DNA of 7,847 bases from Acidobacteriota bacterium (GTDB taxonomy: Bacteria > Acidobacteriota > UBA4820 > DSQY01), in the NCBI GenBank assembly GCA_021814355.1, contig JAKAIJ010000117.1, forward strand, positions 1 to 7,847, given 5' to 3'. Shown one piece after another: positions 1-6,235 of the stretch. The notes beneath the pieces are model-generated. The model did no database searches, was not told the origin of the DNA, and saw only the letters and a list, made by a program, of their open reading frames with translations. The translations under genes and the position numbers were made by a program. Every line of letters starts with the position of its first letter. The stretch's first letter is position 1.

Positions 1-2208
1 GCAGCAGGCCTGGGGCGGGACCACCACCTCCACGCCCAGCGCCCCAAGGACCGCCACCGCGAGCCTCGCCTCGCCCCCCGGGTTGTAGGTGTTGCCAAAG
101 CAGCCGTAGAAATAGACGGCCCTGCCGGCGCCACGCCCCTCGAATCGGTAGAGCTTGTGGGGCTCGAAAGCGAACTCCCGGGCGAGCAGGGGCGCCGGGA
201 AGTCCCTCCGCAGGCCGAGGACCGCGCGGTTCAGGAGCCTCGCCGGCGCTTGGCTCCCCAGTTGCTGGACGACGCGCCCGAGGGCCGGGCCCAGCGTGTA
301 TCCCAGCCGGGGAACCTGCCCCAGAAAGCGGTCCCGCATGCGCGCCGGCAACGGCGTGAAGGCCTCTCGGAAGTCCGCGGCCAGCGGCGCGATGTCCACG
401 CGGGTGGGGCAGTGGATCTCGCACTGGGAGCAGCCGAGGCAGGAGTCGAAAATCTCCCGGACGTCGCGCGCGCGCGCCTGCGCCGCCGGGAGGTCCCCGT
501 CCAGCAGCGCCTGCAAGAGGTGGCCCCGGCCCCGGCTGGAGAGCAGGTCGTGGTCGCTCGCCTGGGCCGTGGGGCAGAAATCGCGGCAGGTGCCGCAGCC
601 GTGGCAGCGCTCGGCCTCGACGGCCCACGACTCCTGCGAGAGCCGCCCGGGCAGGGCGGCGCGCCGGTAGGCCGGGTGGAAGCGGGTCCCCTTCTCCATG
701 GGCTCCGCCCGCGCCGGGGCCTTGATCCCCGGGTTGAGGAGCTCCCGCGGGTCGAGGGTCAGTTTGATCTCCCGGAAGAGCTCCGTCAGGCCGCCGTAGA
801 CCAGCGGAAGGAAGGGGGTCCGGAGCCGGCCGTCGCCGTGTTCGCCGGAGAGGGTGCCTCCCAGGGAGGCCAGCAGCAGCGACACCTCTCGGGCGATGAG
901 CGGCATCTGCTCGAAGTGGCGCGGGTCCCGAAGGTCCATGAAGGGGTTCACGTGGAAGTTGCCGTCCCCCGCGTGGCCGAAGATCACCACCTCGATGCCC
1001 CGGGCGCCCAGAATCCGGGAGACCCCCTCCAGGTAGGCGGGGATGTTCTCGGTGGGCACGGCGCCGTCCTCGATGAACCGGATGGACTTGAGCGCCCCGC
1101 GGCCTCGGTTGAGCAGCGGGCTCGCGGCCTTCCGGAAAGCCCAGATGGCCGCGCGCTCCTTGGCGTCCGCGGCCCTCCGGAGCCCCGTGGGTTCCGCGGG
1201 CCTGGCGGCGTCGAGCAGCGCGTCCAGGCCCGCCTCGGCCTCCTCGCGGGCGGCCCCGTCGGCCTCCACCAGCAGGACGGCCCGGGCCTTGTCGCCCACG
1301 CCCAGGGGGAATTTTCCCTCCCCGCGGCGGATGAGGTCCAGGAAGGTCTCGCCCAGAAGCTCGCACGCCGAGGGCCCCAGCGGGAGCAGGTCCAGCACGG
1401 CGCGGCCCGCCGAGGGGAGGTCGCCGAACTCCAGGAGGGCAAGGGCGCGGTGCGCCGGGAGGGGGGTGAGGTCCAGGCCCACCTCCAGAAAGACCGCGAG
1501 GGTTCCCTCGGAGCCGATGAAGAGCGGCAGGAGGTCCACCTGGCCCGGCCCGTCGAGGCAGCCCTTGAGGTTGTACCCCGAGGCGTTGGTGCGGCTCCTG
1601 GGCCAGCGGGCGAGGATCTCCTCCCGCCGGGCCAGAATGAGCTCGGCGGCTCGCCGCAGGGACGCGTGGCCGTAGGCGGAGGGGGGCCGGAACCCCTTCT
1701 CCAGCCGCACTTCCGAGCCGTCGGCTAAAAGCATCCGGACCCAGTTCACGTGGGCCAGGGTGGTGCCGTACTTGACGGAGCGGGGCCCTTTCGAATGGTT
1801 GGCGAGCATTCCGCCGATGCAGCAAAAATCCCCGCTCGACGGGTCCGGCGCGAAGCCCAGCCCGAGGGGGGCGAGCCGCCGGTTCAGGTCCGAGAGCACC
1901 ACGCCGGGCTGGACCACCACCTCTCGTCGGGCGGCGTCCACCTCCACCACGCGGTTGAGGTGGCGGGAGACGTCCACGACCAGCCCCTCCCCCACGCTCA
2001 TTCCCGCCAGCCCCGAGCCGCCGGCCCGCAGGGTGAGCGGCCACGCCTTCCCGGAAGCCCGCGCCAGGGCCCAGGCCAGGTCCTCCTCGGACCTGGGGTA
2101 GAGAACGCCCTTGGGGACGCGCTTGTAGATGCACGCCGCGCGGGAGTAGACCGCGCGGTGCGCCGCGTCGTCGTGGTAGGTCCCCAGCGGGTGCCTGGAC
2201 GAGACCAT
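1..2208 (-). CDS. Fused FAD-binding oxidase / 4Fe-4S / CCG-domain 2-hydroxyacid dehydrogenase, C-terminus off window
   Basis: The frame is open for 736 codons from ATG at 2208 and runs off the left edge. Domain order is that of D-lactate dehydrogenase/GlcD-GlpC fusion proteins. A PCMH-type FAD domain (about residues 36-170) carries R61-AGGSGLAG, PDPSS at 121-125 and IGGMLANHSKG at 131-141, followed by GSEGTL at 232-237. A FAD-oxidase C-terminal domain carries GHAGDGNFH from 411 and GEHGDGR from 455. Two 4Fe-4S motifs follow, C535-x2-C538-x2-C541-x3-C545-P and C590-x2-C593-x2-C596-x3-C600-P. A cysteine-rich CCG domain begins near YGCFGN (C703), and the window ends inside its CC signature (C735, C736). 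Family knowledge: such enzymes oxidise D-lactate or related 2-hydroxyacids and pass electrons through Fe-S centres to quinone or another acceptor, usually at the inner membrane face. Full-length relatives are about 950-1000 residues, so over 200 residues are missing. ATG 2208 is preferred because GGAG/AAGGG lies just upstream; TTG at 2223 is the only near alternative. The substrate is not determinable. Confidence 0.93.
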   Translation of the reverse strand, partial: MVSSRHPLGTYHDDAAHRAVYSRAACIYKRVPKGVLYPRSEEDLAWALARASGKAWPLTLRAGGSGLAGMSVGEGLVVDVSRHLNRVVEVDAARREVVVQPGVVLSDLNRRLAPLGLGFAPDPSSGDFCCIGGMLANHSKGPRSVKYGTTLAHVNWVRMLLADGSEVRLEKGFRPPSAYGHASLRRAAELILARREEILARWPRSRTNASGYNLKGCLDGPGQVDLLPLFIGSEGTLAVFLEVGLDLTPLPAHRALALLEFGDLPSAGRAVLDLLPLGPSACELLGETFLDLIRRGEGKFPLGVGDKARAVLLVEADGAAREEAEAGLDALLDAARPAEPTGLRRAADAKERAAIWAFRKAASPLLNRGRGALKSIRFIEDGAVPTENIPAYLEGVSRILGARGIEVVIFGHAGDGNFHVNPFMDLRDPRHFEQMPLIAREVSLLLASLGGTLSGEHGDGRLRTPFLPLVYGGLTELFREIKLTLDPRELLNPGIKAPARAEPMEKGTRFHPAYRRAALPGRLSQESWAVEAERCHGCGTCRDFCPTAQASDHDLLSSRGRGHLLQALLDGDLPAAQARARDVREIFDSCLGCSQCEIHCPTRVDIAPLAADFREAFTPLPARMRDRFLGQVPRLGYTLGPALGRVVQQLGSQAPARLLNRAVLGLRRDFPAPLLAREFAFEPHKLYRFEGRGAGRAVYFYGCFGNTYNPGGEARLAVAVLGALGVEVVVPPQACC

Positions 2209-2212
2209 TAAG

Positions 2213-2221
2213 CCCTTCTCC
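2213..2221 (-). promoter_or_regulatory. Shine-Dalgarno site of the FAD/Fe-S oxidase gene
   Basis: Read on the minus strand, GGAGAAGGG precedes ATG 2208. GGAG sits 9 bases and AAGGG 4 bases from the start. It supports ATG 2208 over the in-frame TTG at 2223, which would overlap the site. Confidence 0.6.
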
Positions 2222-2235
2222 AAGGCCTCGGAGAG

Positions 2236-2256
2236 CCGCCGAGAATTCCCCGGCGG
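2236..2256. promoter_or_regulatory. Inverted repeat in the leader of the FAD/Fe-S oxidase gene
   Basis: Six-base arms CCGCCG (2236-2241) and CGGCGG (2251-2256) match as a perfect inverted repeat around a 9-base centre that contains GAATTC. The site lies between the predicted minus-strand transcription start (about 2294) and ATG 2208. It could therefore act as an operator in DNA or as a hairpin in the mRNA leader. No run of T follows, so it does not look like a terminator. Short GC dyads arise by chance in such DNA, so the functional reading is inference. Confidence 0.35.
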
Positions 2257-2300
2257 TTTACGAGGGATTTCTCGGCCGTCCGCCGCGCCTCAGGGGGGTG

Positions 2301-2329
2301 AGTGTATGTCCTTTGGGGCCGGGCGGCAA
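2301..2329 (-). promoter_or_regulatory. Candidate sigma-70-type promoter for the FAD/Fe-S oxidase gene
   Basis: On the minus strand, TTGCCG (2329-2324) is separated by 17 bases from TACACT (2306-2301). This is a 4/6 match to the -35 consensus and a 4/6 match to the -10 consensus at ideal spacing. Transcription would start near 2294, giving a leader of about 86 bases before ATG 2208. The -10 hexamer and next base (TACACTC) are identical to those of the divergent promoter. Confidence 0.5.
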
Positions 2330-2369
2330 ATGCGCGCCGACCGCCGCGGAAAAGCCGGTCTCCCCGCAG

Positions 2370-2384
2370 GACGGAATGTCCGTC
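2370..2384. promoter_or_regulatory. Perfect 6-3-6 inverted repeat next to the -35 box, candidate operator
   Basis: GACGGA (2370-2375) and TCCGTC (2379-2384) are exact reverse complements around the 3-base centre ATG. The right arm ends six bases before the TTGACA box, placing the centre near -49 relative to the predicted start. That position suits an activator, or a repressor of the aldehyde dehydrogenase promoter. It lies about 40 bases behind the -35 of the opposite promoter. No regulator gene is present in the window to pair with it, so the regulatory role is inferred. Confidence 0.45.
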
Positions 2385-2390
2385 TAAGCC

Positions 2391-2419
2391 TTGACAGAGA
2401 GCGAGTTATCCCTTACACT
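2391..2419 (+). promoter_or_regulatory. Sigma-70-type promoter of the aldehyde dehydrogenase gene
   Basis: A perfect -35 hexamer TTGACA (2391-2396), a 17-base spacer and TACACT (2414-2419) form a near-consensus promoter in an AT-richer patch. Transcription would begin near 2426, leaving a leader of about 55 bases. This also argues against translation starting upstream at TTG 2391, because that codon is part of the -35 box. Confidence 0.8.
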
Positions 2420-2470
2420 CTCTTCTTTGTTCCGGCGTCCCGCCGGGGCGACGACGAGACCCGCCCGAGG

Positions 2471-2475
2471 GGAGG
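2471..2475 (+). promoter_or_regulatory. Shine-Dalgarno site that sets the aldehyde dehydrogenase start
   Basis: GGAGG at 2471-2475 lies 5 bases before ATG 2481. The same frame is open back to TTG 2391, but that extension has no ribosome site and overlaps the promoter. This site fixes the start at 2481. Confidence 0.8.
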
Positions 2476-2480
2476 AATCC

Positions 2481-4007
2481 ATGGCCACGAAACCGCCCGT
2501 TTACAAAAACTACATCGCCGGAAAATGGGTCGCTTGCAAGTCGGGCAAGACCTTCGCGAACGTCAACCCCGCCGACACCCGCGACGTCATCGGCCACTTC
2601 CAGGACAGCGGCCCCGAGGAGGTGAACGCCGCCGTGAGGGCCGCGAAAGAGGCCTACAAGAGCTGGAGACTCGTGCCGGCCCCCAAGCGCGGCGAGCTGG
2701 TCATGGAGCTGGGGCTCTGGCTGAAAAGGAACAAAGAGAGGCTCGCCAAGGACGCCACCCGCGAGATGGGAAAGATCCTCACCGAGACCCGCGGCGACGT
2801 GCAGGAAGGCATTGACTGCGCGCTGTATTGGGGAGGCGAGGGCCGCCGCATGTTCGGCGAGACGACCCCCAGCGAGCTGCCCAACAAGTGGGCCATGACG
2901 ATGCGCCAGCCCCTCGGCGTGTGCGGCCTCATCACGCCCTGGAATTTCCCCATGGCCATCCCGTGCTGGAAGCTCATGCCCGCGCTGCTCTGCGGGAACA
3001 CGGTCGTCATCAAGCCCGCCAGCCTCACGCCCCTGAGCGTCTGGAACCTGGTGAAGGGCGCGCAAGAGGTGGGCTTTCCGCCGGGCGTCGTAAACCTCGT
3101 GACGGGCGGCGGCCGCGGCGTGGGCACCCCCCTCTGCGAGCACCCCGACGTCGCCCTCGTCTCCTTCACCGGCTCCACCGAGGTGGGACGCCAGATCAAC
3201 CTCGCCTGCGCCAAGGACTTCAAGCGCGTGGGGCTTGAGATGGGCGGCAAGAACGCCGTCATCGTGATGGACGACGCCAACCTCGATCTGGCCCTGGACG
3301 GCGTCCTTTGGGGCGCCTTCGGCACTACCGGGCAGCGCTGCACCGCCACGAGCCGCTGCCTCGTGCAGCGCGGAGTCTACGAGAAGTTCCTCTCCGCCCT
3401 GGCCAAGCGGGCCCGTGCCCTGCGCGTGGGGGACGGCCTCGACGAGCGCACCGAGATGGGCCCGGCGGTGGACGAGGGCCAGCTCAAGACCGACCTCGCG
3501 TACATCGCCATCGCCAAGAAGGAGGGCGCCCGGCTGATCTGCGGCGGAAAGCGGCTGACCGGCCCCAAGTACGACCACGGCTTCTTCCTCGAGCCCACGA
3601 TCTTCGCCGACGTGACCCCCCGGATGCGCCTCTTCAAGGAGGAGGTCTTCGGCCCCGTCCTCGCGGTGGTCCCCTTCGACACCCTCGAGCAGGCCATCGC
3701 CCTCCAGAACGACTGCCTCTACGGCCTCTCGGGCTCCATCTACACGAAGGACGTGAACAAGGCCTTCACCGCCATGCGCGACGTCCACACGGGCCTCTTC
3801 TACGTCAACGCCCCCACCATCGGCGCCGAGAACCACCTCCCCTTCGGCGGCGTGAAGCAGACGGGCAACGGCCACCGCGAGGGCGGCAAGGAGGCCCTCG
3901 ACCTCTTCAGCGAGTGGAAGGCCGTCTACGTGGATTTCTCCGACTCCCTCCAGCGCGCCCAGATTGACACCGAGAAGATCGTCAAGCTGGAGGGCAAAAA
4001 GAGGTAG
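2481..4007 (+). CDS. NAD(P)-dependent aldehyde dehydrogenase, complete (508 aa)
   Basis: This is an intact member of the aldehyde dehydrogenase superfamily, soluble and cytoplasmic (no signal peptide or membrane segment). It oxidises an aldehyde to its carboxylic acid with NAD(P)+. Visible motifs are PWNFP with oxyanion Asn155, VIKPA with cofactor-contacting Lys178, FTGSTEVG in the Rossmann fold, LEMGGK with general-base Glu253, GQRCTATSR with nucleophile Cys287, and EEVFGPV with Glu388/Phe390 at the cofactor ribose. The 34-residue gap between Glu253 and Cys287 is the normal one. The C-terminal stretch YVNAPTIGAE...PFGGVKQTGNGHREGG resembles aminoadipate-semialdehyde (ALDH7-like) and alpha-ketoglutarate-semialdehyde-type enzymes more than the classical betaine-aldehyde group. 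That is an impression from motifs, and the substrate stays open. The start at ATG 2481 follows GGAGG; length is typical for the family. It has its own promoter and terminator, so it is probably monocistronic, and it lies divergent to a 2-hydroxyacid oxidase. Confidence 0.96.
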   Translation: MATKPPVYKNYIAGKWVACKSGKTFANVNPADTRDVIGHFQDSGPEEVNAAVRAAKEAYKSWRLVPAPKRGELVMELGLWLKRNKERLAKDATREMGKILTETRGDVQEGIDCALYWGGEGRRMFGETTPSELPNKWAMTMRQPLGVCGLITPWNFPMAIPCWKLMPALLCGNTVVIKPASLTPLSVWNLVKGAQEVGFPPGVVNLVTGGGRGVGTPLCEHPDVALVSFTGSTEVGRQINLACAKDFKRVGLEMGGKNAVIVMDDANLDLALDGVLWGAFGTTGQRCTATSRCLVQRGVYEKFLSALAKRARALRVGDGLDERTEMGPAVDEGQLKTDLAYIAIAKKEGARLICGGKRLTGPKYDHGFFLEPTIFADVTPRMRLFKEEVFGPVLAVVPFDTLEQAIALQNDCLYGLSGSIYTKDVNKAFTAMRDVHTGLFYVNAPTIGAENHLPFGGVKQTGNGHREGGKEALDLFSEWKAVYVDFSDSLQRAQIDTEKIVKLEGKKR

Positions 4008-4030
4008 CCTGCGGCTGCGAACCTTGGACG

Positions 4031-4064
4031 AAAAGGGGCCCGGCGCCGTCGCCGGGCCCTTTTT
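4031..4064 (+). terminator. Intrinsic terminator after the aldehyde dehydrogenase gene
   Basis: A perfect 10-base-pair GC stem, GGGCCCGGCG (4036-4045) with CGCCGGGCCC (4050-4059), encloses the loop CCGT and is followed directly by TTTTT (4060-4064). AAAA at 4031-4034 mirrors the T run, so it may also stop minus-strand transcription. It separates the metabolic gene from the secreted-protein genes. Confidence 0.92.
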
Positions 4065-4413
4065 CATTGCCTCGGGCGGATTGGCAAGCCCCGGGGAGGC
4101 AGGAGTTCGCCGTTGCCCGGCCAACCTGCGGCCGGAAAATCACCCTTGGAATAGCACCTCTTGCCAAAGCGTTCACGGGTCGTGACGGCATGATCGCGTC
4201 TCGGCGCTCCCGGCGGAGGCTCCATGGCCTGGGAAACGGGTCGGTTCCCGGTGGTGGCAGGCCGGTGCCGGCGCGCAGGGGAGCCGGGCGAAAGCCGCAG
4301 TTCCAAAGGTTTCGTTCCTTATCTCTCTCCTCCCCCAAACTCCCCTCGGCGCGCGAGGCGCTCCAGGAACTTGTCCCGTGGGGCGCCCCTCCCCTTTCCA
4401 AAAGGAGACGTTC
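4065..4413 (+). other. Non-coding region upstream of the secreted-protein genes
   Basis: I see no credible gene here: the open frames on either strand lack ribosome sites, known motifs or sensible composition. Three small hairpins lie in series: GGGAAaC/GgTTCCC (4231-4249), GCCGG/CCGGC (4261-4272) and a GGC-GAAA-GCC tetraloop (4287-4296). A pyrimidine-rich tract follows at about 4310-4347. The promoter of the downstream gene must lie here, because a terminator precedes it. The best match I found is weak: TTGCCC (4113-4118), 16 bases, GAAAAT (4135-4140). If that is used, the leader would be about 265 bases and could be structured. No riboswitch class was recognised. Confidence 0.4.
4403..4407 (+). 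promoter_or_regulatory. Shine-Dalgarno site of the first secreted-protein gene
   Basis: AGGAG at 4403-4407 lies 6 bases before ATG 4414. The frame is open upstream to GTG 4378, but that start would put charged and polar residues ahead of the signal peptide and lacks a ribosome site. Confidence 0.75.
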
Positions 4414-6132
4414 ATGAACCAGCGAGCAGGGTTGTTCCTTCTCTTCGCCGCGTGGATGGTTGTCCCCCTCGTTCCGGTCTTCGCCTCGGCGCCCTTCCCC
4501 GAGACCGTCCCCACCTGCTCTGCGCCCCAGTTGATCGCGCCGATGCAGCCCGTCGCGGCGGGCTCCTCCCTGGTAGCCACCAACCCCGTGGTCTGGAACG
4601 GGAAGGACTTCGCGACGGCGTGGGAGGATACCACCACGCAAAAGGTCTACTTCCGGCGCCTCTATGCCGACGGGACGCCCGCCGCTCCCGCGGTCCTCAT
4701 CGGGAGCGGCTACAACGCGTACACCAAGGTCGTGGACCTCGTCTGGAACGGGTCTGGATACGGTATCGCCTGGGAAAACCTGGGCGCCGGCGGCGTCTAC
4801 CAGGAGGCCTACTTCGCCCTCCTCGACGTGAACGGGACGATGACCTCTGGACCGACCAAGGTCTCCTTCGTGGGCGCCACGGAGACCGCGGGCGTGTGGG
4901 GTCTGGCCCTGGCCTGGAGCGGCAGCGACTACGCGGTGGTCTGGTCCGACGCGCGCAACGCGGGCACGGGCTTCGACGTCTTTGGGACGCTCCTGACCGC
5001 CGCCGGCGCCGTCGCGGGGGCGGGGGCCTATCACGACATCGTCCTCTGCAATCAGCCGAACGCACAGCAGAATCCGGCGGTCGCGTGGTCCTCGGCGAAC
5101 GGCACCTTCTTCGCGGTGTGGGACGACTACCGAAGCGGGACGCGCTACCAGATCTATGGGACCCGCCTCTACCCGTCCAACGGCACGACGTACGTCCTCA
5201 ACGGCGGCAGTTCCATCTCGGCCGGCGCTTCCAACTCTGACATGCCTGCCCTCGCCGACACGGGCGGCGGGACGGGCGTCGCCTGGTACGATAACCGGGA
5301 TGCAAACTACGAGATTTACCTCGCCCGGATAGACTACAACGGAATGAAGGTTGGCTCGGACCTGCGGGTCACCAACGACATCGCGAGCTCTTTCGCGCCG
5401 AGCCTCGTGTGGACCGGCGGCGAATACGGGCTCTTCTGGGAGGACAACCGCGCCGGCAACTACGACACCTGGTTCCAGCGGATCAGCTCCGCGGGGGCAC
5501 TGGTGGGCGGGAACCTCCAGGTCAGCTCCACCACGGGGCTCCTGCAGCCGAGCGCGGCTTTCAGTGGCCTGGACTACATGACCACGGGCCACTTCGACTT
5601 CTCCCTGGCCGAGGCCCAGCCCTGGGGTTGCAGCTACCTCTACAGCCCCCCGTGCCCCGAGAACGCCTTCGCCTACGCCATCACCGGGACCTCCGCCACG
5701 ATCTCCTGGCTGCCCGCGGTGGACCCGTACCACACGATCGCCTACTACCAGGTCTACCGGAACAACGCCCTCGTGGGGATCACGGACAACAGCTACTTCA
5801 CCGACACCGGCCTCGCCCTGAGCACCACCTACAACTACGCCATCCGGACGGTGAACGCGGCCCAGTTGGTGAGCACGGGCTGTCCCGCCACGAGCTCGGT
5901 CTACGTGAAGACCAACGCCACGCTCCTGCTCATGGTGAACAAGAACAGCCCCAACGCCGCGCTGAGCTGGACCGATAGCAGCCAGCCGCTCAACAACTAC
6001 AACGTCTTTCGGGGCACGAGCCCCCAAGTGATGCAGCGGATCGGGACTGCCGCGGGCTCGAGCTTCAGCGATCCAAACGTTCTGAACGACAACATCCTCT
6101 ACTTCTACACCGTGGACGACCCGGGGCAGTAG
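4414..6132 (+). CDS. Secreted propeller-like repeat protein with two fibronectin-III-like domains (572 aa)
   Basis: I do not recognise a named family. Residues 1-26 form a Sec signal peptide: MNQR, a hydrophobic core, and VFASA before the likely cut at 26. Residues 57 to about 390 hold six clear repeats and a degenerate seventh, each 45-55 residues. Their core is hydrophobic-x-W-x-G-x-x-Y/F-x-hydrophobic-x-W-x-D-x-R, for example LVWTGGEYGLFWEDNR at 331-346. The pattern suggests a beta-propeller. Residues 415-500 look like a fibronectin-III domain (W432, YYQVYRN, TTYNYAIRTVNAA), and 503-570 like a second (W519, YNVFRGTSP, LYFYTVDD). Cys35 lies just after the signal peptide; Cys406 and Cys414 lie where the repeats end. 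There is no catalytic motif, lipobox, sorting motif or membrane anchor. It should be exported and may bind a carbohydrate, protein or surface partner, but that is inference. The start at ATG 4414 has AGGAG upstream. A paralogue lies 103 bases downstream with no terminator between. Confidence 0.9.
   Translation: MNQRAGLFLLFAAWMVVPLVPVFASAPFPETVPTCSAPQLIAPMQPVAAGSSLVATNPVVWNGKDFATAWEDTTTQKVYFRRLYADGTPAAPAVLIGSGYNAYTKVVDLVWNGSGYGIAWENLGAGGVYQEAYFALLDVNGTMTSGPTKVSFVGATETAGVWGLALAWSGSDYAVVWSDARNAGTGFDVFGTLLTAAGAVAGAGAYHDIVLCNQPNAQQNPAVAWSSANGTFFAVWDDYRSGTRYQIYGTRLYPSNGTTYVLNGGSSISAGASNSDMPALADTGGGTGVAWYDNRDANYEIYLARIDYNGMKVGSDLRVTNDIASSFAPSLVWTGGEYGLFWEDNRAGNYDTWFQRISSAGALVGGNLQVSSTTGLLQPSAAFSGLDYMTTGHFDFSLAEAQPWGCSYLYSPPCPENAFAYAITGTSATISWLPAVDPYHTIAYYQVYRNNALVGITDNSYFTDTGLALSTTYNYAIRTVNAAQLVSTGCPATSSVYVKTNATLLLMVNKNSPNAALSWTDSSQPLNNYNVFRGTSPQVMQRIGTAAGSSFSDPNVLNDNILYFYTVDDPGQ
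4582..5580 (+). repeat. Six to seven propeller-like protein repeats in the first secreted protein
   Basis: The repeats start at about residues 57, 107, 163, 220, 276, 328 and 378. Each centres on a W-x-G-x-x-Y...W-x-D-x-R type core and ends near a turn such as DYNG or SSAG. The last unit keeps only the first strands. The number of units fits a six- or seven-bladed propeller. The repeats are divergent at DNA level, so they are old and structural rather than slippage products. Confidence 0.65.
5629..6024 (+). repeat. Long direct repeat, copy 1: FN3-like C-terminal region shared with the downstream paralogue
   Basis: This segment covers residues 406-537 and matches 7457-7846 at a constant 1828-base offset up to a two-codon gap near residue 523. 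About three quarters of residues agree by eye. Identical DNA blocks include a 31-base block at 5737-5767 (matching 7565-7595). The ATLLLMVNK stretch with NAALSWTD just after it also matches almost base for base. Confidence 0.85.
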
Positions 6133-6135
6133 GAG

Positions 6136-6187
6136 CCATTCCCCCCCAAGGGCCCGCAGGCCGTGGCGCGGCGAAAGGGGCGAATGG
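6136..6187 (+). other. Hairpin in the gap between the two secreted-protein genes
   Basis: CCATTC (6136-6141) pairs with GAATGG (6182-6187), and CCCC (6143-6146) with GGGG (6177-6180), around one C-C mismatch. The loop of about 30 bases is GC-rich. No T run follows, so it is not an intrinsic terminator, and read-through into the second gene is expected. It could stabilise the upstream mRNA end or be chance pairing. The remaining bases to 6224 show no other signal. Confidence 0.3.
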
Positions 6188-6224
6188 TCGAGACATCCGC
6201 GGCGCGGGATTGTGCGGGGGGGTT

Positions 6225-6230
6225 AGGAGG
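6225..6230 (+). promoter_or_regulatory. Strong Shine-Dalgarno site of the second secreted-protein gene
   Basis: AGGAGG (6225-6230), followed by T, is the full consensus complement of the 16S rRNA tail and lies 5 bases before ATG 6236. It fixes the start of the second secreted protein. Confidence 0.85.
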
Positions 6231-6235
6231 TGCCC

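Noticed and set aside
464..478. CG dinucleotide run
   Set aside because: It lies within the oxidase coding sequence, encodes alternating Ala/Arg, and is ordinary for this base composition.
157..1728. 523-codon open frame on the plus strand
   Set aside because: It lies opposite the FAD/Fe-S oxidase, has no recognisable motif and is rich in Arg, Gly, Pro and Ala. It is the expected shadow of a GC-rich gene.
2406..4124. 572-codon minus-strand open frame opposite the aldehyde dehydrogenase
   Set aside because: The plus strand encodes every catalytic motif of a complete enzyme. The antisense product is low-complexity and spans a terminator and a promoter.
4146..4165. Sigma-54-like GG...GC element (TTGGAA...TTGCC)
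   Set aside because: The GG and GC are 13 bases apart instead of the required 10, and the flanking consensus is missing.
4231..4300. Resemblance to a cobalamin or cyclic-di-GMP riboswitch
   Set aside because: Fragments such as GGGGAGCCGG and GCCGGGCGAAAG look suggestive, but the diagnostic core elements of either class are absent.
4067..4417. Possible small gene in the gap before the first secreted protein
   Set aside because: It has no ribosome site and no motif, its composition is shadow-like, and it would overlap the start of the real gene.
3982..6027. 681-codon minus-strand open frame opposite the first secreted protein
   Set aside because: It crosses the terminator and intergenic region, has no domain pattern, and is explained by third-position GC bias of the real gene.
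6136..6187. Terminator between the two secreted-protein genes
   Set aside because: The hairpin has a mismatch and a long loop, and no T run follows. It was kept only as a low-confidence hairpin.
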